Positions 33,587 to 45,455 of a DNA stretch of 64,000 bases are shown here, piece by piece. The DNA comes from Caulobacter sp. Lineage in GTDB: Bacteria > Pseudomonadota > Alphaproteobacteria > Caulobacterales > Caulobacteraceae. Location: NCBI GenBank assembly GCA_030680355.1, contig JAUXVF010000031.1, forward strand, positions 599,321 to 663,320. The letters are read 5' to 3'. Below the pieces are notes generated by a model. It was not told the origin of the DNA and did not search any database. It saw only the letters and a program-made list of their open reading frames with translations. The number at the start of each line of letters is the position of its first letter. The stretch's first letter is position 1. Both the position numbers and the translations under genes were made by a program.

Positions 33587-34461
33587 CCCTGTCGCCCATC
33601 GACGCCGCTTTTGAAGGCTTCCGGATCATCCGGGACAAGCCGGGCCTGATTCTGGTCTGGACCGGCTTTGCCCTGGTCTGTCTGGGTCTGATGATTACGG
33701 TCCTGCTCGTTGGCGTTCTGCCGCGCCTGGCGCACCTGGGCCCCGCGCCGATGGTGGCCGAGGGCGGCGTGCGTGAACTGGCTGACCTGACGCGCCGCTT
33801 TGGCGCCACGGCGGTGCTGTTGGTGCCGATCGCCCTGGTCATGAGCACCATGTTGACCAGCGCCGTGTTCCGCGTCGTGCTGCGGCCGGAGGAGCGCCGG
33901 GGCGCCCATCTGCGGTTCGGGGCCGACGAGCTGCGGCTGATCGCGGTCAACCTGATCGTCATGGTCTGTTTTTCGATCATTGCCGCCATCTACGGCGTCG
34001 CCATCATGCAGGCGTCCCATCTGGTCGGCGCCGGTGGCAACCTGGTGACGACCCTCGGCCTGGCGGGCGGGGCGGTGCTCGTCGTCTGGGCCGGGATTCG
34101 CCTGTCCCTGGCCCCGGCCATGACCTTCGCTGATCGCCGCATCCGGCTGATCGGCGCCTGGACCTTCACCCACGGCCATTTCTGGCGGTTGGCCGGAATG
34201 TGGCTGATGACGCTGGTTTTCAGCTTCCTGATCGCGGTGTTCAGCGCCGCCGTCGCCCTGCTGGTGCTCAAGTTGTTCGGCGGTCTCGACCGGATCGGCC
34301 AGATCGAGGCCGGCGGCCTGACGCCGACGGCCGCGGTCGCGGCCCTGGCCTTCGTGGCCATCCAGCTCAGCCTGCAGATGCTGCAGCTGGTCCTGCTGGC
34401 GGTGACGGCCTACGCCCCGCCGGCCGCCGCCTACCGCTCGCTCAAGGCGCCGGGGCGCTAG
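33583..34461 (+). CDS. Multi-pass membrane protein, paralogue 3 of 4
   Basis: 292 residues with six or more membrane segments. Opens MTLSPIDAAFEGFRIIRDKPGLILVWTGFAL, which matches paralogue 4 ([16 protein letters not shown]). It has the box RPEERRGAHLRFGADELRLIAV (about 105-126) and RLSLAPAMTFADRRIRLIGAWTFTHGHFWRL. ATGA overlap with paralogue 2 at the start; its end overlaps the end of the opposing GST gene by four bases. Function unknown. Confidence 0.75.
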   Translation: MTLSPIDAAFEGFRIIRDKPGLILVWTGFALVCLGLMITVLLVGVLPRLAHLGPAPMVAEGGVRELADLTRRFGATAVLLVPIALVMSTMLTSAVFRVVLRPEERRGAHLRFGADELRLIAVNLIVMVCFSIIAAIYGVAIMQASHLVGAGGNLVTTLGLAGGAVLVVWAGIRLSLAPAMTFADRRIRLIGAWTFTHGHFWRLAGMWLMTLVFSFLIAVFSAAVALLVLKLFGGLDRIGQIEAGGLTPTAAVAALAFVAIQLSLQMLQLVLLAVTAYAPPAAAYRSLKAPGR

Positions 34462-35072
34462 GCCGCCGCGCTTGGCCGGGCCGAGACCCGGTCATGCCAG
34501 CCGCCGAAGTGGGCGGCGTCGGCGGGCCTCTCAAGTCCGATGAAACTGGCGAAGTCGACCGTGGTCTGGGCGACGATGTCGGCCATCGAATACGTGTGGC
34601 CGGCCAGGAAGGGCCGTCCGTCCGCCAACTCCCCGTCCAGCCACCGGCAGACCCGGTCATAGGTTTCGCGGTTCGACTCGCCGAAGTCCTTGTGCTGGGT
34701 CAGCAGGGCGGCGGTCAGCGGATGGGCGTGACGCCAAAACATGCCGACCGGCGTCATCATCTGGAATTCGATGCGGCGGATCCACATGTCGATCTGCGCC
34801 TGCTCCAGGGCCGAGGCGCCGAACAGCGCGGGGGTCGGGTGCAGGGATTCCAGATACCGGCAGATCGACACGCTCTCGGAGATCGCCGTCCCGTCGTCGA
34901 GCACCAGGGTCGGCACCTGTCCCAGGGAATTGCGGGCCCGGTGGTCGTCCGACTTGTGCTCGCGCTGGCGCAGATTGACCCGCGTCTCGGGCAGGTCGAG
35001 GCCCTTTTCAGCGATGAAAATCCGCACGCGGCGGGGATTGGGCGCGGGGTTGTTCTCGCCATAGAGGATCAT
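34458..35072 (-). CDS. Glutathione S-transferase
   Basis: 204 residues. The N-terminal thioredoxin-like domain has NNPAPNPRRVRIFIAEKGL (7-25); the Asn/Pro region takes the usual place of the catalytic Ser/Tyr. GQVPTLVLDDGTAISESVSICRYLE (about 51-75) contains the cis-Pro and the ES pair that bind glutathione. The helical C-terminal domain includes the N-capping SMADIVAQTTVDF. Its substrate cannot be inferred. It sits in reverse orientation between paralogues 3 and 4 of the membrane family, splitting the cluster. Confidence 0.9.
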   Translation of the reverse strand: MILYGENNPAPNPRRVRIFIAEKGLDLPETRVNLRQREHKSDDHRARNSLGQVPTLVLDDGTAISESVSICRYLESLHPTPALFGASALEQAQIDMWIRRIEFQMMTPVGMFWRHAHPLTAALLTQHKDFGESNRETYDRVCRWLDGELADGRPFLAGHTYSMADIVAQTTVDFASFIGLERPADAAHFGGWHDRVSARPSAAA

Positions 35073-35275
35073 GTCGGGCCGCCGGGGGTCAGGGTGGAAG
35101 GGAACGAGTCAGGCTCTGACCTCGGCCAGTGCTGCGCCAGCCAAGCATGCCGCGCCGGGCCTGTCACCGGTCCGCCGCCCTGACCCCGGCTTGCCGGATG
35201 GCTCAGGGAATGGTCCTTTGCCACAACAGCGGTCTGTCGGCGGAGCCGACGGCGCTCCTTATTCTGTGGGGGGAC

Positions 35276-36162
35276 ATGATGTTTTCTGCGACGGACGCCG
35301 CCTTCAGCGGCTTTCGGGCCGGGCGGGAGCATTTCCGGGCGATGCTGATCTGGATTCCGCTCACGGCGGTGGCCTCAGCGGGGACGATCGCGCTGATGAT
35401 CCAGATGGCCGGGCCTGAGCTGATGGCGCTGCAGGCCATGAACGGTCAGGTGAACCCGGACCCGGACGTGGTGATGCAGATGCTCAAGCCGCTGGGTCTG
35501 ATCTACCTCGCCTTCATCCCCCTGACGTTGATCTACTATGTCGTGATCTATGCGGCCGTGAACCGGGTCATCCAGCGTCCCGGCGACAGCGCCTTCGGCT
35601 ACCTGCGGCTGGGCGGGGACGAACTGCGCCAACTGGCTGTGATGATCGGCCTGGCCCTGGTGATGCTGTTTGTCTATTTGATTGGCGCCGTCGGGGTTGT
35701 GCTGATCGCCGTTGCTGTGGGTGCGGTCAACAAGGGCCTGGCGACACTGGCCGGCATCCTCGCCACCCTCGCCCTGGTCGCTGGGCTGGTGTTCATCTCG
35801 GTGCGGCTGTCCCTGGCCAGCGCCCAGACCTTCGACACTGGCAAGATCAATCTGTTCGGCTCCTGGCGGCTGACCCGCGGCAGGGTCTGGCCGATGCTGG
35901 GGGCCTATATTCTGACCCTGATCCTGACGGTGGTCGTCTACTCGGCGCTGTTTGCGATTGTGGCGCTGGCCGTGGTGCTGGTGGGCGGCGGTTTCACCGC
36001 GCTGGGCGGGATCATGCAGCCGGACATGAGCTCTTTGGCGGGCGTCTTTACCCCGGGCTACCTGATCTATCTGGCGGGCATGTCGATCGCCGCGCCCTTC
36101 CTGACGCTGATTATGTATAGCCCGGCGCCGACCATCTATCGGATGCTGACCGCCGGCGAGGC

Positions 36163-36166
<4 letters not shown>
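35276..36166 (+). CDS. Multi-pass membrane protein, paralogue 4 of 4
   Basis: 296 residues; two ATGs (35276, 35279) follow GGGGGG. About six membrane segments. [25 protein letters not shown] at the start, [24 protein letters not shown] in the middle and [32 protein letters not shown] later repeat the family pattern. The open frame continues back to 35129, but the upstream part is intergenic in character. The stop codon overlaps the uvrA stop by four bases. The 203-bp gap from 35073 to 35275 holds only a small inverted repeat (GTCAG-GCT-CTGAC, 35108-35120). Confidence 0.75.
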
Positions 36167-39054
<2,888 letters not shown>

Positions 39055-39138
39055 GGTCACCGGGAGGAACGCGGGGGCCGGCGGATCGATGCACGGCGCA
39101 ACGGCTATATGTAGGGCTTAGACTCGCCATTAACACAA

Positions 39139-39153
39139 GAACAATGTGAGAAC
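39139..39153. promoter_or_regulatory. LexA (SOS) box between uvrA and aidB
   Basis: GAAC-aatgtga-GAAC, a perfect match to the alphaproteobacterial LexA site GAAC-N7-GAAC (GTTC-N7-GTTC on the other strand). It lies 85 bp from the uvrA start and 130 bp from the aidB start, in the divergent gap. uvrA is a standard SOS gene; control of aidB from the same site is possible but not shown. Confidence 0.8.
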
Positions 39154-39282
39154 AAAGGCGCGTCTTGGCCAATCTGTCACCCGCTGACCGCCGCCGGTCG
39201 GCGATCGGGAACCCCATCCGCCTCTGGTCCTGCGGCCCGGATTGGGCGAGCTTGGTGGTCTCGACAGAGACAGGACGCCGCC

Positions 39283-40941
39283 ATGACCCGCTTCGCCCCG
39301 AACAGCCAGCTTGAGACCCACGAGGTCACCAACCAGCCGCCGCCCTTCGCCGGCCACAACCTGTTCGACAGCGACCTGGCCCTGCGCGACGCCGCCCTGC
39401 GCGAGGGCGGCGCCTGGGTCGGGGCGCCGCTGTCGGCGCTGGGAGCCGAGGCGGGCAGTGAGGCGGTGCTGGAGCTGGGCGACCTGGCCAACCGGCATCC
39501 GCCAGAGCTGGTCACGTTCGACCGCTACGGCCGCCGGGTCGACGAAGCGCGGTTCCATCCGGCCTATCACCAGCTGATGGGGGTGGCGATGGATCACGGC
39601 ATCCACGACATCGCCTGGCGGACCGAGGGGCCCGGCGGCCATGTCGCCCACGCCGCCAAGCTGGCCCTACTGACCGAGGCCGAGGCCGGGGTGCTGTGTC
39701 CGATCAGCATGACCTACGCCGCCGTTCCCGCCCTGCGTCATCAGCCGGACGTCACCCAGCCCTGGCTCGACGCCGTGATCGGCGGAACCTATGACGCGCC
39801 CCTGGCCCCCATCGCCGGCAAACGCGGCGTCACCATCGGCATGGCGATGACGGAGAAGCAGGGGGGCAGCGATGTGCGCGCCAACACCACCCGGGCCTTC
39901 CCGCTGGAGACTGGCGGACGGCTCTACCGGCTGGTCGGCCACAAATGGTTCTGTTCAGCGCCGATGAGCGACGGCTTTCTGACCCTGGCCTATACGGACA
40001 AGGGGCTCAGCTGCTTTCTGGTTCCGCGCATTGCCCCGGACGGTACGCGCAACGGTATCCAGGTCATGCGTCTGAAGGACAAGCTGGGCAATCGATCCAA
40101 CGCCTCCAGCGAGATCGAGTACCACGATGCCGTGGCGTGGCTGCTGGGCGAGGAGGGCAAGGGCGTGTCGGTGATCATTGACATGGTCCACCACACCCGG
40201 CTCGACACCATGGCCGGGACCCTTGGCATCATGCGCCGGCCGCTGGCCGAGGCGGTTAATCATGTGACCGGTCGGCGGGTGTTCCAAAAGACCCTCGCTG
40301 ACCAGCCGGCGATGCGGTCGGTGATCGCCGATCTGGCGCTGGAGTATGAAGCGGCGGCGGTTATGACCATGCGGGTCGCCAGGGCCTTCGAAGGCCAGGG
40401 CGAGGGCGACCGCGCCTTCGCCCGTCTGGCCGTGGCGCTGGGCAAATACTGGCTGACCAAGCGATGCCCCAACTTCGTCTATGAGTGCATGGAGTGCCAC
40501 GGCGGCGTCGGCTATGTCGAGGAAACGCCCCTGCCGCGCTATTTCCGAGAGAGCCCGCTCAACGCCATCTGGGAGGGGTCAGGCAACGTCATCGCCCTCG
40601 ATGTCCTGCGCACCCTGCACAGGGAGCCTGGGGCGCTGGAGGCCTACTGGGCGGAGATCGGTCGGCACGGCGGCAAACACGGGACTGTGGTCGAGTTCGC
40701 GGCCCGGCTTCACGAGCGCCTCGGGCGGCCGCTGGGCGAGAGCGACGCCCGGCGGCTGGTCGAGGACATGGCGCTGCTGCTGCAGGCGGTCCTGCTCGTC
40801 GAACACGCGCCGGAGGCGGTTTCCGACGCCTTCGTCGACAGCCGCCTTGGCGGGCGCTGGGGCCGCTGCTTCGGCACGCTGCCGGCGGAGGCCGACATCG
40901 ACGCCATCGTCCGCCGACAGATCGAGCCGCTCGCGGGCTAG
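39283..40941 (+). CDS. aidB: AidB-type acyl-CoA dehydrogenase-fold protein
   Basis: 552 residues, near E. coli AidB (541). HEVTNQPPPFAGHNLFDSDLALRDA (about 13-37) is the AidB N-terminal signature, and LGDLANRHPPELVTFDRYGRRVDEARFHPAYHQLM matches E. coli AidB closely. FAD-binding residues occur in GMAMTEKQGGSDVRANTT, and the C-terminal half has CMECHGGVGYVEE...RYFRESPLNAIWEGSGNV. E. coli AidB binds FAD and DNA and is induced by alkylation damage through Ada; there is no ada gene nearby. The LexA box upstream suggests possible SOS control instead. Confidence 0.9.
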   Translation: MTRFAPNSQLETHEVTNQPPPFAGHNLFDSDLALRDAALREGGAWVGAPLSALGAEAGSEAVLELGDLANRHPPELVTFDRYGRRVDEARFHPAYHQLMGVAMDHGIHDIAWRTEGPGGHVAHAAKLALLTEAEAGVLCPISMTYAAVPALRHQPDVTQPWLDAVIGGTYDAPLAPIAGKRGVTIGMAMTEKQGGSDVRANTTRAFPLETGGRLYRLVGHKWFCSAPMSDGFLTLAYTDKGLSCFLVPRIAPDGTRNGIQVMRLKDKLGNRSNASSEIEYHDAVAWLLGEEGKGVSVIIDMVHHTRLDTMAGTLGIMRRPLAEAVNHVTGRRVFQKTLADQPAMRSVIADLALEYEAAAVMTMRVARAFEGQGEGDRAFARLAVALGKYWLTKRCPNFVYECMECHGGVGYVEETPLPRYFRESPLNAIWEGSGNVIALDVLRTLHREPGALEAYWAEIGRHGGKHGTVVEFAARLHERLGRPLGESDARRLVEDMALLLQAVLLVEHAPEAVSDAFVDSRLGGRWGRCFGTLPAEADIDAIVRRQIEPLAG

Positions 40942-41129
40942 GCGCGGTCGATCGGCGCCGCGAAACTCCCGCGGCGGGCATTGTGGTCGTGCAGGTAGGC
41001 GGCCCGCGGATCGCCGAGGAACCCCTCGACCAGCGCGACGGCCTGCGCGCCCTCGATCACCTCCGCGTCGGTCATCATCTCGGCGGCGTCATAGGCGTGG
41101 ATCGCCAGCAGGCGGGACTTGAGCGCCAC
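40938..41129 (-). CDS. Small hypothetical protein downstream of the globin gene
   Basis: 63 residues from GTG 41129; family not recognised. The reading frame stays open and protein-like back toward the globin stop (ERQQDPDRENATTPACVENTLP precedes it), but no ATG/GTG/TTG with a good ribosome site is seen there, so the start is uncertain. Its sequence LLAIHAYDAAEMMTDAEVIEGAQAVALVEGFLGD predicts two helices. Its end overlaps the aidB stop by four bases. Probably cotranscribed with the globin. Confidence 0.5.
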   Translation of the reverse strand: MALKSRLLAIHAYDAAEMMTDAEVIEGAQAVALVEGFLGDPRAAYLHDHNARRGSFAAPIDRA

Positions 41130-41193
41130 TGGCAGCGTATTCTCGACACAGGCCGGCGTGGTGGCGTTCTCGCGATCCGGGTCTTGCTGACGT

Positions 41194-41688
41194 TCAGGCC
41201 GGATCCGGCCGCACGAACCGCTCGCCGACGCCGAGCATCACGCCGCTGGCGTTGGCCACACCCAGTTCGAGGCTCTCGGCGATGTTGCGGGCGCGGACGA
41301 TGAAATGTTCGGCGGCCAGCGGGCTGCAGAGCGACCGCGCGGTCTCCTCGAACAGCGCCAGCCAGCGGTCGAAGTGGCGCGCATCGACGGGCAGGCGCAT
41401 GTGCTTGGGCATCGGCCGCCCCTGATAGGCCCCGGTGGCCAGGGCCACCGAACCCCAGAACACCTTCATCTGCGCCAGATGAGGTCCCCAGTCGGTGATC
41501 CGATCGGCGAACACCGGTCCGAGGAGCGCATCAGCCCGGACCCGCTGGTAGAAGGCCTCGACCAGGTCAGAGATCAGCGCCTCGTCGATGCCGGTCGACG
41601 CCTTGGCGCGCGCGACCGCAGCTTCGCGCCGGGCGCGGGCTTCCTCCGGCGAATAGGCCGTGGCCTGGAAGGCGAGGGGATCGCTCAC
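41194..41688 (-). CDS. Group III truncated haemoglobin
   Basis: 164 residues. Two-on-two globin fold. ALISDLVEAFYQRVRADALLGPVF (about 36-59) is helix A/B with the B10 Tyr-equivalent region; WGPHLAQMKVFWGSVALATGAYQGRPMPKHMRLP is the group III E-helix/FG region with conserved Trp and H; ARHFDRWLALFEETA carries the likely proximal His. A 30-residue N-terminal extension is present. Group III globins are proposed to handle NO, oxygen or peroxide in microaerobic cells; no direct role can be read here. Confidence 0.88.
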   Translation of the reverse strand: MSDPLAFQATAYSPEEARARREAAVARAKASTGIDEALISDLVEAFYQRVRADALLGPVFADRITDWGPHLAQMKVFWGSVALATGAYQGRPMPKHMRLPVDARHFDRWLALFEETARSLCSPLAAEHFIVRARNIAESLELGVANASGVMLGVGERFVRPDPA

Positions 41689-41803
41689 GGGGTGTCAGAT
41701 AGGCCCGCCGTCGGCGTTTGGCCATCGGTCGCGTCTTTGCGCCGGGGCGCCGATGGCCTATATCGCGGATCCGGCGCCGGGCCGGCGACCGATGGAGGCT
41801 CTC

Positions 41804-41920
41804 ATGATCAGCAGGATGGAAAACCGCTTCGCCGTTTCCCTGTCTCTGCCCGTGAGCGCTCATGTCCGCCAAACTCTCGACCTTCATCACTCTGGACGCC
41901 GTCTCCGCCGCCACGCCTGA
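41804..41920 (+). CDS. Possible upstream ORF (38 residues) overlapping the ABC-F start
   Basis: ATG 41804 has GGAGG with an ideal 5-base spacing (41794-41798) and reads MISRMENRFAVSLSLPVSAH..., ending at TGA 41918-41920, which is 56 bp inside the ABC-F gene in the +1 frame. The ABC-F ATG at 41862 itself lacks a good ribosome site. This suggests the small ORF is the translation entry point and affects ABC-F initiation by coupling or as a leader peptide. Protein-level evidence is lacking; the product has no recognisable family. Confidence 0.4.
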   Translation: MISRMENRFAVSLSLPVSAHVRQTLDLHHSGRRLRRHA

Positions 41921-43466
41921 CGGCCGCGTCCTTTTCGACACTCTGACCCTCGCCTTTGGGCGGGAGCGCACCGGCCTGGTCGGGCGCAACGGCGTGGGCA
42001 AGACCACGCTGCTGCGGCTGCTGACCGGCGAACAGGACCCGGCGTCGGGGACCATCGCCCGTTCGGGACGGATCGGGGTGCTGCGCCAGACCCTGCCGCC
42101 CCGACCCGGTGAGACGGCCGCCGATCACCTGGGCGTGGCCGAGGCCCTGGCCCGGCTGGAGCGGATCGAGGCCGGGCAGGGCGATGACGCCGATTTCGCC
42201 CTGGCCGACTGGAATCTGCCGAGCCGGCTGCACGATGCCTGTCTGGAAACCGGGCTGGACGGGCTGGACCTGGACCGGCCCGTCGACAGCCTCAGCGGCG
42301 GCCAGCTGACCCGCCTGGCCCTGGCCGCCCTGCTGATCGCCGAGCCGGACGTCATCCTGCTCGATGAGCCGACCAACAATCTCGATGTCGAGGCGCGGAC
42401 CTTCCTGGTCGCTTTCCTGGGCCGCTGGAAGGGCGGGGCGGTGGTCGTCAGCCATGACCGGACCCTGCTGCGCGAGATGGACCGCATCGTTGAACTCTCC
42501 AGCCTCGGAGCGCGGGTCTATGGCGGAAACTACGACCTCTATGCCGACCGGAAGGCCCAGGAGCAGGCCGCGGCCGAGCGCGATCTGGACCAGGCCGAGC
42601 GCGCGGCGGGCCGGGTCGAACGCGACGTGCAGCAGGCGCGGGAGCGCAAGGACCGCCGCGACGCCGCAGGCCGCCGTTTCGCCGCCCGCGCTTCGGAGCC
42701 GAAGATGCTGCTCGACGCCCGGGCCCAGCGGGCCGAAGCCAGCGGCGGCCGGGCCAGCCATCTGGCCGACCGTCAGCGGGCGGCGGCGTCGGACCAGCTG
42801 TCGGACGCCCGCGCCCGGGTCGAACAGGCGCGGTCGCTGGCGTTTGATCTGCCGTCCTCGGGACTGGCAGGCGGCAAGACCGTGCTGACCTTCGAGGACG
42901 TCGCCTTCGGCTATGGCGGGGCATCGGTTCTGTCGGCGGTGTCGCTCAAACTGACCGGCCCCGAGCGGGTGGCGGTGACGGGTCCCAACGGAAGCGGCAA
43001 GACCACCCTGATCCGCCTGGCCGCCGGTGACCTGACCCCGGCCTCGGGTCGCATCGTGCAAGGCGCTCGGTCGGTGCTGCTCGACCAGAAGACGGCCATC
43101 CTGCGGGACGAGGAAACCCTGCTTGAGGCGTTCCTGCGGCTCAATCCGGGCGCCGGCGTCAATACGGCCCAGGCGGCGCTGGCGCGGTTTTTGTTTCGCA
43201 ATACGGCCGCCGGTCGGGCGGTGGGGGCTCTGAGCGGCGGCGAACGGCTGCGGGCGGCCCTGGCCTGCGTTCTGGTGTCACCCAGCCCGCCGCAGCTTCT
43301 CATTCTTGACGAGCCGACCAACCACCTCGACCTGTCGTCGATCGAGGCGGTGGAAACGGCCCTGGCGGCCTGGGATGGCGCGCTGCTGGTGGTCAGCCAC
43401 GACGCCGACTTCCTGGTCGCCATAGGGATCGATCGGCGGCTCGCCCTGGAGCGCCCGGTCGGCTAG
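41862..43466 (+). CDS. ABC-F family ATPase
   Basis: 534 residues, two ABC cassettes on one chain and no membrane domain. First cassette: GRNGVGKTTLL Walker A, SLSGGQLTRLALA signature, DVILLDEPTNNLD Walker B, VVSHDR. The linker (about 225-330) is a charged helical segment rich in Ala/Arg/Glu. Second cassette: GPNGSGKTTLI, ALSGGERLRAALA, LLILDEPTNHLD. ABC-F proteins act on the ribosomal E site, aiding translation or protecting against antibiotics. This one looks Uup/NcABC-F-like; resistance cannot be claimed. No strong ribosome site is seen, but an upstream ORF overlaps its start. The end overlaps the kinase gene by four bases. Confidence 0.92.
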   Translation: MSAKLSTFITLDAVSAATPDGRVLFDTLTLAFGRERTGLVGRNGVGKTTLLRLLTGEQDPASGTIARSGRIGVLRQTLPPRPGETAADHLGVAEALARLERIEAGQGDDADFALADWNLPSRLHDACLETGLDGLDLDRPVDSLSGGQLTRLALAALLIAEPDVILLDEPTNNLDVEARTFLVAFLGRWKGGAVVVSHDRTLLREMDRIVELSSLGARVYGGNYDLYADRKAQEQAAAERDLDQAERAAGRVERDVQQARERKDRRDAAGRRFAARASEPKMLLDARAQRAEASGGRASHLADRQRAAASDQLSDARARVEQARSLAFDLPSSGLAGGKTVLTFEDVAFGYGGASVLSAVSLKLTGPERVAVTGPNGSGKTTLIRLAAGDLTPASGRIVQGARSVLLDQKTAILRDEETLLEAFLRLNPGAGVNTAQAALARFLFRNTAAGRAVGALSGGERLRAALACVLVSPSPPQLLILDEPTNHLDLSSIEAVETALAAWDGALLVVSHDADFLVAIGIDRRLALERPVG

Positions 43467-45262
43467 ACGGCGATCGCTACCGGCGCGGCCGCGGGATCGG
43501 TGAGCGCGGCGTCGAGGGCCGCGATCAACTGCTTGATCTCGATCGGCTTGGCCACGACGCCGTCCATGCCGGCTGAGAAATAGCGTTCGGTCTCGTGCGC
43601 CAGCACGCTGGCGGTGACGGCGATGATCGGGGTCCGGACCCGGCCCGCGAGCGCTTCACGGGAGCGGATTTCCCGACTGGCCTCGAGCCCGTCCATGCCC
43701 GGCATGTTGACGTCCATCAGGATGGCGTCCCAATGGCTGCTCTCCCAAAGGGCGACAGCCTCGCGGCCGTCACAGGCCAGACCGGTGGCGATATCGAGAT
43801 GGTCGAGCATGGCCTCTAGGACGATCCGATTGGTCTGGTTGTCGTCGACGACGAGGATGCGGAGGCCATGATCGTTCAGCATGGCTGTGTTGGCGGCGAC
43901 ATCCGTCCCGGCAGGCCTGTCGCTGGTCACTGGGCTGGGGACCTGGAAAATGAAGCGCGTGCCACCGGCCGGCAGGCTCTCGAAACCGATGCTGCCCCCC
44001 ATCAGGGTCAACAACTCGCGACAGATGGCCAGTCCAAGGCCGCTGCCCCCCGAGCGGCGGGTGGTCGAGCTGTCCATCTGAACGAACTTCTCGAAGATCT
44101 GGCCGCGTCGGTCGGCCGGAATGCCAACGCCGCTGTCCTCGACCGTGCAGACCAGATCCTGTGCGTCGCCGCTGATCCGGATGGCGATGCCGCCGGCGTC
44201 GGTGAACTTGATGGCGTTGGAGATCAGGTTGCTGATCACCTGACGCAGGCGCTGTTCGTCGGCGATGCGCCATCCCCGGACGGACTCGTCGACCGTCAGC
44301 CGTAGCTCCAGCCCCTTGGCCTGGGCGAGGCCGACATAGAGCTGGCGCAGGCCTTCGGCGAAACCGTCGAGGTTGAACGGGGCTGGACGGATCTCCATCC
44401 GGCCGGCCTCGATCTGGGAAATGTCGAGAATGGCGTTGATGACCTGCAGCAGAGACTGCCCCGAGGTCTGGATCAGGCCGAGCCTGCGCCGCTGGTCCTC
44501 GGGCAGTTCGCCCCGTTCCATGGCCTGGGCCGTGCCGAGCACGCCGTTGAGCGGCGTGCGGATTTCATGGCTCATGGTCGCCAGGAATTCGGTCTTCACC
44601 CGGTTGGCGGTCTGGGCGCTGAGCGCCAGTTCCTGCGCCTCGGTCCGCAGCCTCTGGTTCTCCGTGAGCTCCAGCTCAAGAATCCGGTTGAGGGCGTCGG
44701 AGGCCAGTCGCGCCCGCAGTTCCCGCAGAACCGCGCCGCGCATCAGGGTCGCCATACCGATGGCCGTGAAGGCCCCCGCCACGCCGATGAAGGCGTAGTG
44801 GTTGATCAGGTCGCCCGGAGCGTTGCGGGCGATGACCACGAGACAGGCGGTCGCGGCCGCCACGCTCAGGAGCGCCACCCTTCGTGTCGGCGCGGCCGTG
44901 GCGAAGGCCAGACCCAGCAACACGAAATAGACCAGTTTGGGGGCTTCGAAGTGGATGGTCTGATAGGCCACGACATTGGCCAGGAAGAGGGCGTTCATCG
45001 ACGCCGCCGCGACCTCGAGTTTCAGCAGGCCTGTCGGGCGGTGTTTGAGCGACCACCAGAAGCCGACCCCGACCAGTACGGCGGCAATGGCCAGGCTCTC
45101 AAGGATGACGAGGTTCCAGCCGATTTCGTAGACCGGGTGCGAGAAGCAGATCAGGCCATTGTAGGCGAAGGCGGTAACCAGATAGGCCCGCACGATCGGG
45201 GTGTAGGAGCCGACGATCTCCGAAGTCGGGATCGGGGCGGGCTTGACGCTTGTTCGCCCCAT
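43463..45262 (-). CDS. Hybrid sensor histidine kinase with receiver domain
   Basis: 599 residues. About six membrane helices (25-180) with no large periplasmic domain, then a coiled coil (180-220). HisKA: ATMSHEIRTPLNGVL with His232; HATPase: N-box RLRQVISNLISNAIKFT (338-354), DSGVGIP, and GGSGLGLAIC (405-414). Receiver domain (about 466-588) with VDDNQTNR and phosphoacceptor Asp517 in LMDVNMPGMDG, ending AKPIE. The presence of HisKA plus a single receiver suggests a phosphorelay through a separate phosphotransferase. No cognate regulator is adjacent. The signal is unknown; membrane-embedded sensing is likely. Confidence 0.93.
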   Translation of the reverse strand: MGRTSVKPAPIPTSEIVGSYTPIVRAYLVTAFAYNGLICFSHPVYEIGWNLVILESLAIAAVLVGVGFWWSLKHRPTGLLKLEVAAASMNALFLANVVAYQTIHFEAPKLVYFVLLGLAFATAAPTRRVALLSVAAATACLVVIARNAPGDLINHYAFIGVAGAFTAIGMATLMRGAVLRELRARLASDALNRILELELTENQRLRTEAQELALSAQTANRVKTEFLATMSHEIRTPLNGVLGTAQAMERGELPEDQRRRLGLIQTSGQSLLQVINAILDISQIEAGRMEIRPAPFNLDGFAEGLRQLYVGLAQAKGLELRLTVDESVRGWRIADEQRLRQVISNLISNAIKFTDAGGIAIRISGDAQDLVCTVEDSGVGIPADRRGQIFEKFVQMDSSTTRRSGGSGLGLAICRELLTLMGGSIGFESLPAGGTRFIFQVPSPVTSDRPAGTDVAANTAMLNDHGLRILVVDDNQTNRIVLEAMLDHLDIATGLACDGREAVALWESSHWDAILMDVNMPGMDGLEASREIRSREALAGRVRTPIIAVTASVLAHETERYFSAGMDGVVAKPIEIKQLIAALDAALTDPAAAPVAIAV

Positions 45263-45455
45263 GGTTCGCTCGCCTTCGACAACCTGTGGTCGCGTGCAAC
45301 CTAAAATCTCTTTGTTAAGGCGTCATGTAGAGCCCCCCGGGAATGCAACCCGATTTGGGCCGACCCGACCCGACCCTGGCGCGCGGGGCGAGGGACAGCC
45401 GAAAGGCACGCTTCCTGCTGCGAGGGTGACCGAGCGTTTCGTTCGGGGACAGCCC

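Noticed and set aside
39131..39134. TTAA near uvrA as a CtrA site
   Set aside because: There is no second TTAA at 7-bp spacing; the LexA box explains the region better.
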